64,000 nt of DNA, from assembly GCA_014843695.1 (NCBI GenBank), contig JABXNX010000024.1, positions 1 to 64,000 of the forward strand. The letters run 5' to 3'. Shown here piece by piece: positions 33,586 through 43,785 of this stretch. The position numbers and the translations under genes were made by a program. Positions within the stretch are counted from its first letter, which is position 1. The number at the start of each line of letters is the position of its first letter. The notes under the pieces were generated by a model that was given only the letters and a program-made list of their open reading frames with translations, had not been told where the DNA came from and searched no databases. This DNA comes from Archivesica marissinica (taxonomy: Eukaryota; Mollusca; Bivalvia; Venerida; Vesicomyidae).

Positions 33586-36500
33586 ATGAAGATGTGTCTA
33601 GTTCTTAGTCAATGTTGGATACTCATGCAGTTATGCACAGTTTTGTACAGTTACAATACACTGTGTAAATTTGAATTACTAAGGGAAGACAATGATCTCA
33701 ACAAATCATCAATTCATATCAGCAAGCAAGTGGTAGCAGATATTCGTGACACACAGGAATGTTGGTTTAATACCACACTTATGTTCAGCCAATCAAATTC
33801 ACTGGACAACGACGTGAATAGCCAAATAAACACAACAGACAAAGATATGAATAGCCAACTAAACTCAACCGACAACGATACGAATAGCCAAATAAATTCA
33901 ACAGAAAAAGAAGCACACTTGGATACAGATGAAGCTAATGAGAAGTTAATCCTCATTATTAGGATAGCCTGTACGACATCAACTGTTGTTCATTTGATGG
34001 ATGTTAGTACCCACATAGTTAACTTACAGTTAGACATGGATTTCTATTTGTCAATAAGTAAGTGCTCCATTGCAATGAAAGAAATTAGTGTATTTCAAAC
34101 GATTGGAAAAATCATCATGTTACGCAACCTTGTAAATCCACAAGTATTTGAACCTGAATATAACTGTTCATATGCAGAGGAACTTGTTACAATGAAATTG
34201 CATATAGAGTTAACATACTTGAGCGGAATATTTCTGAATTCTAAAATATTCTTCTGGGAAACTTGTGAACAGATATTTCCAAAATTGACTCTTCTTTCCA
34301 TTGATGGATGTATAGAGATCAATATCACATCAATACAAGAAAAATTCCCAAATATACATACCCTTCTCCTGGAGAATAGAGTTGTCATTAAAGATCATTT
34401 TCAATTTCCGTGGAAAACAGAACAACCAATGACAGATATTTCAATGAATAATATTTTCGAAGTATTCTATATTTTAGATGCAGTACATTATGGAGTGTCT
34501 CCAGTAAACAGTCTCTCGTTAAGAGGGATGCATATGAATCTAACGTTGTTGCACCTTGATGGAGTAATTAATGAGTTAAGCCTGATTGCGATGGATATAT
34601 ATGATCTAGAACCATCGTTTTTACAGAATGTAACTATAACAGACAAGTTAGATCTTTCTGTAAATAATTTGAAAACCATTGACCCAAAATTATTTCAAAA
34701 TCATCACAATTTGAAACGCCTGCACTTACAGCAGAACAACCTGAGAGTGATACAGCAAGATATGTTTAGAAGCTTGAAACATTTGCAATATATAGACTTG
34801 TCAAATAACATAATTGCAACCATACACACTGATCCTTTCACATCATTACATAATTTGAAGGTAATCTTGTTTGCGAAAAATAATATAACATATATTCCGC
34901 CAGATATGTTCAAAGATCAGACTGAGTCTCTGGAATACTTAACAATGAACCTCAATCCATTGACAGATATCCCAGTCTGGCCCATGTATGCCACTAATCT
35001 GGTTAACTTAAAGCTGGATTCCACAAACATAAACGGAGAGAGTATTGTGAGATTTTTGAAACACCTAAGCACACTCGATGAGGCCGCGAGCAACACAGAA
35101 GCAGCATTGATATCCTGTGGGCCACACTGTAGAGAACGAATTATTTCACTTCAACAAAACAACATCAGCACCATTCCTACCAATATGATGACTTTGTTAC
35201 TATTTAATAAGCTAAGTTTTTTAATGTCAACATTTACAATGGACTTTCGTGGAAACCCTATCACGTGCAACTGTGACACAGTTATTTTACGGTCTCTCGC
35301 ATTAGGCATTTCTTATGATCATACAGCCAGTGATCATACATTACAAAATAATCTGAAAACATGGATTTGTGCGAAACCGACAGAGCTTAAGGGTCGAATG
35401 ATGTATAACATACTCAACAATGAAAAATACTGTCCAACCAACATTGACTGCCCACATGGATGCAACTGTTACAAAAGAAATGCTGTAGATATAATAATTG
35501 TAGATTGTACAAATGTCCCCCTGATGAACATGCCCAGAATTACATCAAGTTACAAACTCGAATTATGGTTTGAGAATTCAAGTATTTCAGAAATCAGTCC
35601 TGTACCATATTTAAAAAATGTGACGTATTTGATCTTGTCGAAAAATAAACTGAAACAAATAAATGTATCAGTGATAAACAAACTGGAAAGTGTAGAAGTT
35701 ATTTTCCTCCATTCAAACCACCTGACATCAATTCCGATCCAAATACGTTCGTTAAATCTATCAACACTAACATTATCAGACAACCGGTTCGTATGTGACT
35801 GCACATCAAGATGGTTAAAGACATGGCTACTGGGTTCAGAGGACATCATTCGGGACTGGACTCACGTTCAATGTCTATCCAACTCCAACACAATTAAACA
35901 AGTCATTGCGCTTCCTTATTCGTCTTTTGTGTGCAACACAGCGAACTCAGTCAGTTTTGCTGAACATGTGTTTTTACCTTCAGTGATTATCGGATGCGTG
36001 CTATTTGTTCTAATGTCTCTGTCTTTGATCACATATTTCTACAGGTTCAATGTTAAAGTATTCCTGTATATTCATTTTGGGATTCATCCATTTGACAGAG
36101 CAAAAGAGGAAAATAACATATATGATGCTGTAGTGATATACAGTCCTGAAGATGTTGACTTTAGGGACAGAATAGTTCCTTATCTCACACAGAAAGGTTA
36201 TGTAACTGCTGATATAAATCATGATGCATTCATAGGATATTCACTGTTGCACAACACTGAACGATTGATACACTGCTCAACCAGGGTGATCATATGCTTT
36301 TCTGAATTTTCCAAAAGCAATAAAATAGCTGAATTTGCATGGAATATTGCATATGAAAAGGCAACAACTTTGTCATTGAATTCTATCATTCTCGTAACAG
36401 AAAAACATATCGCACAAACACAAAACCTGGATGATAATCTAAGACAATTCATAAAAGGAAACCAGTTTATCAACAGAGAAGCAAAACTTTTGGAGGGAAA

Positions 36501-37068
36501 GATAGCCTATTTAATGCCTGAAATACACATAAAGAAACAAAACGATATAGAACTAGAAATAAATGGACAAGGAGAGCAAGATGTGGAAGCAGAAACCAGA
36601 ATTCTACTGTTTTATCCAGATGACCTTCATTTGTACGTAAGGAATGAGTTAACACCATTTCTAACTGCAGATAACTTAGATGTTAAGTATCTAGAAATGG
36701 AATTCATGCCTGGAGGTGACATCCGAGATGAGCTACCTGGAATTCTCGATGCTTCACGTCACTTGTTATTCATCCTCTCTCAGCAAATGGTTGATGACGA
36801 TGAGGTGAAAATGTACGTTCTAACACAAGCCCTAACCAAAACACAGCTAGAAAATCATAATTACTTACTGTTGGCTACATCAGGACATATTGATTTGGAA
36901 GACATGACAAATGACTTACAGAAATATGTTGAGAATTATGTGACCATTAGCATAAATAATCCGGAATTCAAGGAGCGTATCTTACAGTCCATTGTGCAGG
37001 ATACACATAGAGGACGTGAACGTGTGAACAATCTGGAGAATGACCCGCTGCTCAACGAACGCATCTGA
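33586..37068 (+). CDS. Toll-like receptor with two tandem TIR domains, intact
   Basis: A 1160-residue single-exon membrane receptor that should sense ligands outside the cell or in endosomes and signal through cytoplasmic TIRs. Signal peptide about 1-22; Asn/Ser/Thr-rich sequon repeats about 70-105; clear LRRs about 350-480; LRRCT with Cys561, 563, 595, 616; LRRNT with Cys622, 626, 628, 641; a second short LRR block about 655-735; LRRCT with Cys737, 739, 763, 783; membrane span about 795-818. This is the multiple-cysteine-cluster layout of protostome TLRs. TIR1 (about 846-975) starts YDAVVIYS and has FAWNIAYEKA as a box 3-like region, but its BB loop reads HDAFIG without the usual Pro. TIR2 (about 1004-1137) starts TRILLFYPDD and keeps EFMPGGDI. 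Typical TLRs have one TIR. The ATG has A at -3. Ligand and adaptor cannot be inferred. Confidence 0.95.
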   Translation: MKMCLVLSQCWILMQLCTVLYSYNTLCKFELLREDNDLNKSSIHISKQVVADIRDTQECWFNTTLMFSQSNSLDNDVNSQINTTDKDMNSQLNSTDNDTNSQINSTEKEAHLDTDEANEKLILIIRIACTTSTVVHLMDVSTHIVNLQLDMDFYLSISKCSIAMKEISVFQTIGKIIMLRNLVNPQVFEPEYNCSYAEELVTMKLHIELTYLSGIFLNSKIFFWETCEQIFPKLTLLSIDGCIEINITSIQEKFPNIHTLLLENRVVIKDHFQFPWKTEQPMTDISMNNIFEVFYILDAVHYGVSPVNSLSLRGMHMNLTLLHLDGVINELSLIAMDIYDLEPSFLQNVTITDKLDLSVNNLKTIDPKLFQNHHNLKRLHLQQNNLRVIQQDMFRSLKHLQYIDLSNNIIATIHTDPFTSLHNLKVILFAKNNITYIPPDMFKDQTESLEYLTMNLNPLTDIPVWPMYATNLVNLKLDSTNINGESIVRFLKHLSTLDEAASNTEAALISCGPHCRERIISLQQNNISTIPTNMMTLLLFNKLSFLMSTFTMDFRGNPITCNCDTVILRSLALGISYDHTASDHTLQNNLKTWICAKPTELKGRMMYNILNNEKYCPTNIDCPHGCNCYKRNAVDIIIVDCTNVPLMNMPRITSSYKLELWFENSSISEISPVPYLKNVTYLILSKNKLKQINVSVINKLESVEVIFLHSNHLTSIPIQIRSLNLSTLTLSDNRFVCDCTSRWLKTWLLGSEDIIRDWTHVQCLSNSNTIKQVIALPYSSFVCNTANSVSFAEHVFLPSVIIGCVLFVLMSLSLITYFYRFNVKVFLYIHFGIHPFDRAKEENNIYDAVVIYSPEDVDFRDRIVPYLTQKGYVTADINHDAFIGYSLLHNTERLIHCSTRVIICFSEFSKSNKIAEFAWNIAYEKATTLSLNSIILVTEKHIAQTQNLDDNLRQFIKGNQFINREAKLLEGKIAYLMPEIHIKKQNDIELEINGQGEQDVEAETRILLFYPDDLHLYVRNELTPFLTADNLDVKYLEMEFMPGGDIRDELPGILDASRHLLFILSQQMVDDDEVKMYVLTQALTKTQLENHNYLLLATSGHIDLEDMTNDLQKYVENYVTISINNPEFKERILQSIVQDTHRGRERVNNLENDPLLNERI

Positions 37069-37264
37069 TGTGATATCATGATGTCATCAGTGACAAAAAT
37101 CCAGTCATATTGATGTCAGATGCCTTCAAATGTCCACATTGGATTGTTAGGGTTACAACTACAGGTGATTGGTCGTTTATTGCTTGAATTTGTTCTCTGC
37201 ATGGAGTGATTGGGGTACAAATATATACTGCAGGGCTTACAAGGTTTTCAAAATAGTTTTCATA
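37069..37264. other. TLR 3' flank (copy B)
   Basis: Presumed 3' UTR start, nearly identical to A. No AATAAA before the satellite. Confidence 0.4.
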
Positions 37265-38084
37265 AGTCTGTCATATAAAACATTGTCACCTTATAGAATA
37301 TGTACATAGATACTAAGTCTATCTTATAAGACATTGTCACCATATAGAATATGTACATAGATACTAAGTCTGTTATATAAGACATTGTCATCTTATAGAA
37401 TATGTACATAGATACTAAGTCTGTCATATAAGACATTGTCATCTTATAGAATATGTACATAGATACTAAGTCTGTCATATAAGACATTGTCACCTTATAG
37501 AATATGTACATAGATACTAAGTCTGTCATATAAGACATTGTCACCTTATAGAATATGTACATAGATACTAAGTCTGTCATATAAGACATTGTCACCTTAT
37601 AGAATATGTACATAGATACTAAGTCTGTCATATAAGACATTGTCATCTTATAGAATATGTACATAGATACTAAGTCTGTCATATAAGACATTGTCATCTT
37701 ATAGAATATGTACATAGATACTAAGTCTGTCATATAAGACATTGTCACCTTATAGAATATGTACATAGATACTAAGTCTGTCATATAAGACATTGTCATC
37801 TTATAGAATATGTACATAGATACTAAGTCTGTCATATAAGACATTGTCACCTTATAGAATATGTACATAGATACTAAGTCTTTATATAAGACATTGTCAT
37901 CTTATAGAATATGTACATAGATACTAAGTCTGTCATATAAGACATTGTCATCTTATAGAATATGTACATAGATACTAAGTCTGTCATATAAGACATTGTC
38001 ACCTTATAGAATATGTACATAGATACTAAGTCTGTCATATAAGACATTGTCATCTTATAGAATATGTACATAGATACTAAGTCT
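37265..38084. repeat. 51-bp satellite, about 16 units (copy B)
   Basis: Same unit as 8566-10364, with no SINE insertion. Confidence 0.95.
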
Positions 38085-38115
38085 GCTGTATTAATATCCC
38101 CATTCATAGGCTTAC

Positions 38116-38880
38116 AATGCAAAGTGATGTCGTGTAATGCATAGTGATGTCGTGTAATGCAAAGTGATGTCGTGTAATGCAAAGTGATGTCGTGTAATGC
38201 ACAGTGATGTCGTGTAATGCATAGTGATGTCGTGTAATGCAAAGTGATGTCGTGTAATGCAAAGTGATGTCGTGTAATGCAAAGTGATGTCGTGTAATGC
38301 ATAGTGATGTCGTGTAATGCAAAGTGATGTCGTGTAATGCATAGTGATGTCGTGTAATGCATAGTGATGTCATGTAATGCATAGTGATGTCATGTAATGC
38401 AAAGTGATGTCGTGTAATGCATAGTGATGTCGTGTAATGCAAAGTGATGTCGTGTAATGCATAGTGATGTCGTGTAATGCATAGTGATGTCGTGTAATGC
38501 ATAGTGATGTTGTGTAATGCATAGTGATGTCATGTAATGCAAAGTGATGTCGTGTAATGCATAGTGATGTCGTGTAATGCAACGTGATGTCATGTAATGC
38601 AATGTGATGTCGTGTAATGCAAAGTTATGTCATGTAATGCAAAGTGATGTCGTGTAATGCATAGTGATGTCATGTAATACATAGTGATGTCGTGTAATGC
38701 ATAGTGATGTCATGTAATGCAATGTGATGTCGTGTAATGCATAGTGATGTCATGTAATACATAGTGATGTCGTGTAATGCAAAGTGATGTCGTGTAATGC
38801 ACAGTGATGTCGTGTAATGCATAGTGATGTTGTGTAATGCATAGTGATGTTGTGTAATGCATAGTGATGTCGTGTAATGC
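38116..38880. repeat. 20-bp satellite, about 38 units (copy B)
   Basis: Same unit as 10396-10740, more than doubled. Confidence 0.95.
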
Positions 38881-38888
38881 AGCATCTA

Positions 38889-39718
38889 CCGTATTTAGCT
38901 GTGTATAGTGCGCACATTTCTTACTGAAATCCTCATCCATTTTATCTACTGCGCATTATACACCAGTACAGACATCAGGACATTTTTTCCCGGACCAAAA
39001 TTTCGTGAAAAAACTGAAATTCGACCCGAACGGCCCACAGTCATTCTATAAGTTGTTACATTCGACAATCGTTATAAACTAGCTATTAAAACCAGTTGCC
39101 GATAGTCTATATAAATAAATCAAATGAATAAGACCTCAAAATTAGCATATATTTCGTTTATTTTGGCAAACTTTGATGAATTTAATTGAAAAGGTAAATG
39201 CATAAAAAATGGCGATTTGATAACATCACGTGGTTTTATCGTATGTAATATTTCCCGTACTTTTCGCGTACTTCGTCGTACAATGTACAATGCATTGCAT
39301 AAAAAAAAAACTTTTTTGGCTGCAGTATTTCAATTGATTGTAGCGATAATTAATTTCGACAAACCTTTCACAATGGGTCCCAGTTAATTAGGTAGGCTTC
39401 ACGTGTTGAGAAGTTTGAGCATCTGCTGACATGTTTGAGAACGTGTTGAGATGTTTGAGAACGTGTCGAGAAATTTGAGCAGGTGTGCCCGAGTGCGTTA
39501 CCGTTACTCGATGAGGTATATCTCGAGTGATTAATATAAGTTGTAAAAATCACGGAGCACAATTTTTAGCGATTCTTGAGAAATGTTAAATTTTGACTTG
39601 GAAAATTGCGTTTTTCACGTGCGCAGTATACATAGGAACTCAGTTTTTCCGCCGATTTTCGTGCCAGATCGTGGGTGCGCACTATACACGGTAGCGCACT
39701 ATACACAGCTAAATACGG
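38889..39718. mobile_element. TA-flanked non-autonomous DNA transposon (in copy B)
   Basis: 830 bp, inverted ends CCGTATTTAGCTGTGTATAG, with TA on both sides (38887-38888, 39719-39720). Copy A keeps the empty site at about 10746-10752, reading GCATCTAATTAG. The same element is at 12919-13732. No transposase. Confidence 0.9.
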
Positions 39719-39843
39719 TAATTAGAAAATAACAAAACAGGTTTACTTGAAAATGAATAAATCTAGTATTAATGTCCAGACACACGCCATTCATCACAAA
39801 TGTATGAAATGAATGTTTCTTACTATGTATTGAAATATATTAC

Positions 39844-40070
39844 TTGGCAACATTAAACTGAGACTCATTAATCTCCGCCAAAGCCTTCGTACGTTTCCGT
39901 GAACTACGACCAGGACATGTGTTAGGTTTTTACCGTTAATATTTGATATTTAATATATAAGTCAGTAAGTAAGTGTACCATAATCTAAAGCTCATAGTTT
40001 ACTTCGGAAATCCGATTATTAACGAAGTAAGTTCACGGAATATGCAAATGTCTCAGTTTAATATTGCCAA
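39844..40070. mobile_element. Palindromic MITE (copy B)
   Basis: Orthologue of 10872-11089. Confidence 0.6.
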
Positions 40071-40131
40071 ACAATATCCAATTAGAAATAAACATGAAAT
40101 ATTTTGCTAATATAATCAAATAATATAATAT

Positions 40132-40265
40132 AATCAAAATCAAGTGGGCATTTGCCCTTTTGCTCTACGTGAGGTTTCTGTCCTCGCTGAGCCCACCTTA
40201 GGACACCTGCGTTACCGTTTGACAGATGTACTGCCCCAGTCAAACTCCCCGCCTGACAAGGTCTT
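40132..40265 (-). rRNA. 28S rRNA gene fragment (copy B)
   Basis: Orthologue of the fragment at 11139-11271 with one or two changes. Non-functional. Confidence 0.8.
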
Positions 40266-40654
40266 CAGAATTTTGAATTTGTAGACCACACTTAAGGAAT
40301 GAAACGAGGGTTAATAGTTTCCATCGAGGTAGGAACTACATTGGGCGTGGTTAAAGTAGGTGGAGGCTGAACCAGCGATTCATTACTTATATTTACATTA
40401 ATTATTATTTTCAACGTGACAAAGAACAAAAATACCACACTTTCCAAATTAAAATGTATTTAGTCCATTTTGCGACTTACAGTGTGGCGGGGACCGGATA
40501 ACTAGATCATCCTTGGAACAGCGTAAACTGTAAGACACGCCTTTTCTCACGACGAACGTTGCCTAACACGGCTAATGCGAGTGCCTGTAACATCGAGTGC
40601 GCATGTCAGCTGCATATCATTAGTTGGAAACCCTCATACGAAATTGTATGCAAT
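40266..40654. other. Unassigned sequence (copy B)
   Basis: Collinear with 11272-11660; no gene recognised. Confidence 0.4.
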
Positions 40655-40665
40655 CAGGGCACATA

Positions 40666-40898
40666 CAGTTTATATACATATTTTAGCTCAATTGCGAAAC
40701 AAGTTCTTACAACTTATGTTAATCACTCTCGAGACCTCATTCCTGATGGAATCCATCGCCATGAAGGAGAGAGAAGAGGCAACGTGGAATTTAAATACCT
40801 TGCCTAAGGGCACAATCGTAACGGCTCCAGCGGGGCTCGAACTCCGAATCTTTCGCACCTGAAGCGACCGCGCATCCACTGCGCTATCACGACTTCCT
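40666..40898 (-). mobile_element. tRNA-derived SINE, family 2 (copy B)
   Basis: Orthologue of 11672-11904 with target duplication 40655-40665 and 40899-40909. Confidence 0.85.
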
Positions 40899-40909
40899 CA
40901 GGGCACATA

Positions 40910-41215
40910 TGTTCATCAAAGGAAATGTAATAACGATGTAAATATTAATAAATTGAGTGCTATGATGCGGTGTGGTCTGGGGGGGCATGCACCTCGCTCC
41001 AGGACATTTATGAATCCTAGAACATCAATGGTGCCCTCTGAAGCATTTTAATGTACATTTTAGATGCTCAGATTTCATTTTTCAGAGATGCATTTTTCAA
41101 AATAATACCAGAGCGCATCTAAAATCGCTATACAGAGATGAAATGTCACATTGACTACAAACATATAATTGTTTATACATGTGATCTTATGGTGAGATAT
41201 GTAACTGCAGGCCTC
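40910..41215. other. Unassigned sequence (copy B)
   Basis: Collinear with 11916-12221; nothing recognised. Confidence 0.3.
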
Positions 41216-41332
41216 AAGGTTATAAAACCTTTCTCCAATCGCTAACTCGGTCTCACGCTTCTGATTGGTTCAGCTGAGAGAGTAAATCTCCGAATCAACT
41301 TGAGCTTGAGTTTGAGAACATTTTATAACCTT
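41216..41332. mobile_element. Small palindromic MITE (copy B)
   Basis: Orthologue of 12222-12338. Confidence 0.4.
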
Positions 41333-41391
41333 GGAAGTCTAGATTCTATACCAACATATCAACATGCCAATTACACCTTGCACATAATACA

Positions 41392-41522
41392 AACAGCACC
41401 TGAGTGGAATGGGACTCTGTCCGCATAATTGCAATATCCTTCAAAATCTAAAATGTTTAATCTCCTCAGGGTGTCGCTCATGCGTGGAACCGCAACCCAG
41501 TAGTGAAGATAAATAATTACAC
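41392..41522 (+). mobile_element. SINE family 3, 3' part (copy B)
   Basis: Orthologue of 12386-12535. Confidence 0.5.
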
Positions 41523-41529
41523 AACATAC

Positions 41530-42012
41530 AATAGCTCGTATATTATATTTCACATTTGCAATGCTAGTCTGTTTGAATGAACAGAAGAACTCTATTCATC
41601 ATGTGTAGCAAACAGGTACGTAGCTACTGAGAGCCTGGGCATGCAGAATAAACTGTAGGGGGTGGGGGTATGCCGAAGAGTTGGTTTGTCAACTTGGAGG
41701 TCACATGCATTCTGCACAACATCAAAAGTCAATTTTGTATCTCTGCCAGTATCGAAATTAGAACATCCAAGATGTAAACGTAAGTGCTTTTAAGTCCACC
41801 ATTGACATTCCAAGATTCAAAATTTTCCTGGGTCAGCATGCCCCCCAGAACCCTCTACCAAAATCACAGCCTATGGTGTTCGATTTATTAGCCAGGCCTT
41901 CAAATTCAAAATCGCTAGCTACACCCCTGGCAAACACAAGCAATTTAATGACATATTACATATATCATGGGTAGGTATATCAAATAACAAGTTTTACATG
42001 AATAGAATAATT
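41530..42012. other. Unassigned sequence; empty transposon site (copy B)
   Basis: Corresponds to the flank of the A transposon at 12919-13732, which is absent here. A decayed GC-rich AGCATGCCCCC repeat is visible at about 41830. Confidence 0.4.
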
Positions 42013-42280
42013 ATACAGCAGCAGCCGCTGTAATAGGAAGCTAAAGTTTCAGTCTGATATTCGATCCCCCGTCTGACCCTAATAAAATTAACAGTCTTTC
42101 AGATGGGACATTAAACCGAGGTCTTGTGTCGGTGCTGTACACCGTGCACGTAAAAGAACCAGAAGAGACTCTGGAATGGGTCTCTGTCTGTATCATTGCA
42201 CTATCCTCCAAAAATCTAAAATTACTAATCTCTTCAGGAGGTGTCGCTCATATGGGCAACCAGTAGCGACGATAAATAAA
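42013..42280 (+). mobile_element. SINE family 3 (copy B)
   Basis: Orthologue of 13798-14062. Confidence 0.55.
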
Positions 42281-42718
42281 CGTAACACACACAGTATGAT
42301 ATTTAACTTTTTCATAGTTTGACAGTTTATTTTATTAAATTCCAATAGGCTGTCAAGCCCATGAGGACATACATACATATTATATACAGTTAGCGTACAG
42401 TGCAAACATAAAGCATACGTTTTATACAAGTGAGCTCCCACAGCCATTTATATTTATATCTATGTGTAAATACATGTAATATTTATCTGATATGTGTCTT
42501 ATAATTAAAGCAAAATAGTTCTTTATTTCTAACAAGGAGAAGGTCAAAAGACGCAACAAAACACAAAATTCATATGGAATACCAGTAAATTAAAAGAGCA
42601 CTATAACTCACAGTTTACTCTTAGTTAACAACCATTTACAAATATTCATAAATGCAGATAATTTAAAAATATTAATTGCACAAAAACCAATTCAATTGTT
42701 AGTTTATACAAATTCAAT
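42281..42718. other. Unassigned sequence with possible LINE tail (copy B)
   Basis: Collinear with 14063-14487. Confidence 0.3.
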
Positions 42719-42991
42719 TTAGCTCGCTTGTGAAACAAGTTCCTGTATAAGCTGTATAGCTTTCTGTCCAATTCCTTATTTCAATTGTTGTAAATAACCA
42801 TGATAGAAAATAAATATGTTTAAACCAACTTGTATTAATCTTTCTCAAGACCTCATTCCTGATGGAATCTTCCGCCACGAGGGAGAGAAGAGGCAATGTG
42901 GAATTTAAATACCTTGCCTAATGGCACAGACTACAGCTGGGCGCAAACTCGGGCCTTTTGCACCTGAAGAGAATGCACTATCACGACATCC
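42719..42991 (-). mobile_element. SINE family 2, decayed, with internal insertion
   Basis: The tail TAGCTCGCTTGTGAAACAAG (42719 on) and the body from about 42832 match the element at 11672-11904, separated by about 95 extra bases. The head is decayed (box B unrecognisable). The A/A' junction falls inside this element's tail. Confidence 0.6.
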
Positions 42992-43574
42992 ACAAAATTC
43001 AATTGTTGGCAGACCTTTAAACTTGTATGTGCTGCTTAGATGGAGTGGTTATAATGTCTATGCAGGATTTAAACTCTAATCGCAAGGCAGTGTTCATTTT
43101 AGGACATATTTTTTGGGAGAAGTGAGAAAGAGCGCAATTGCGTCTTTAAATGGTGTTAGTTAATATAATACAACAAAATATGGTTAAAATACACAATATG
43201 ACCATTAAATAGAACATATGAATAGAAGCAGTGCTTTATAATGGGCCACTTGACAAAATTAATTTAAAAAATTTAATTATTTTATTTAGGAAGAAGTGGG
43301 CCCTCAGGGGGCGAAGTCAGGGCCCCTAGAACGACTATTTCGCCCAAGTCGCCCTCTAGAATGAGCCCTGCAATGGATTTCAAACTCTGTTAGGACTTTA
43401 TCTCTAGCAGGAGTATTATTTTCTACTAGGAGCTGGGTTTAATCTCCAACTGGAGCTTTTGTCTTGATCAGGGGTTTATTCTCTGAAATAATGCCATTGT
43501 TTCAACATAGCTCTGCTGCATCCTAACGTGAAACATTGAAGACCAATCAGATGAGAACAATATTAGCACCTCCT
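42992..43574. other. Unassigned unique sequence
   Basis: No gene, RNA or repeat recognised; a GC-richer stretch at 43290-43370 repeats GGGCCC and CGCCC-like motifs. Confidence 0.4.
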
Positions 43575-43780
43575 ATACGAGTGGCAAGCACAATTGCTTC
43601 CCACAAATGCAACCTGGGTTCAATCCTCGGAACGGGAAGTATGTGAGATTGTATGGTGGTACCAATTCAGACAGGGGAGTTTTCTCCAGGTACTCACACA
43701 TAGGACCACATTACGTTTTCATCAGCGCCAACGAGAGTGATTAATACCGGTTGTTAAAGCTTGTTTCAAAATCTGGAGGA
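43575..43780 (+). mobile_element. SINE family 4, diverged copy
   Basis: Decayed copy of the element at 27549-27790: TGCAACCTGGGTTCAATCCT box B region, TTTTCTCCAGGTACTC centre and GAGTGATTAATACCGGTTG tail. It directly abuts the start of the 40-bp satellite. Confidence 0.65.
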
Positions 43781-43785
43781 GAACT

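Larger units (their letters stand above)
28667..42767. repeat. Segmental duplication copy B
   Basis: Collinear with copy A through 42767, after which sequence becomes unique within the window. It contains the intact TLR. Differences from A include a TA-flanked transposon at 38889-39718 absent from A at that site, absence of A's transposon at 12919-13732, absence of the SINE at 8873-9139, and different satellite copy numbers. Confidence 0.85.
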
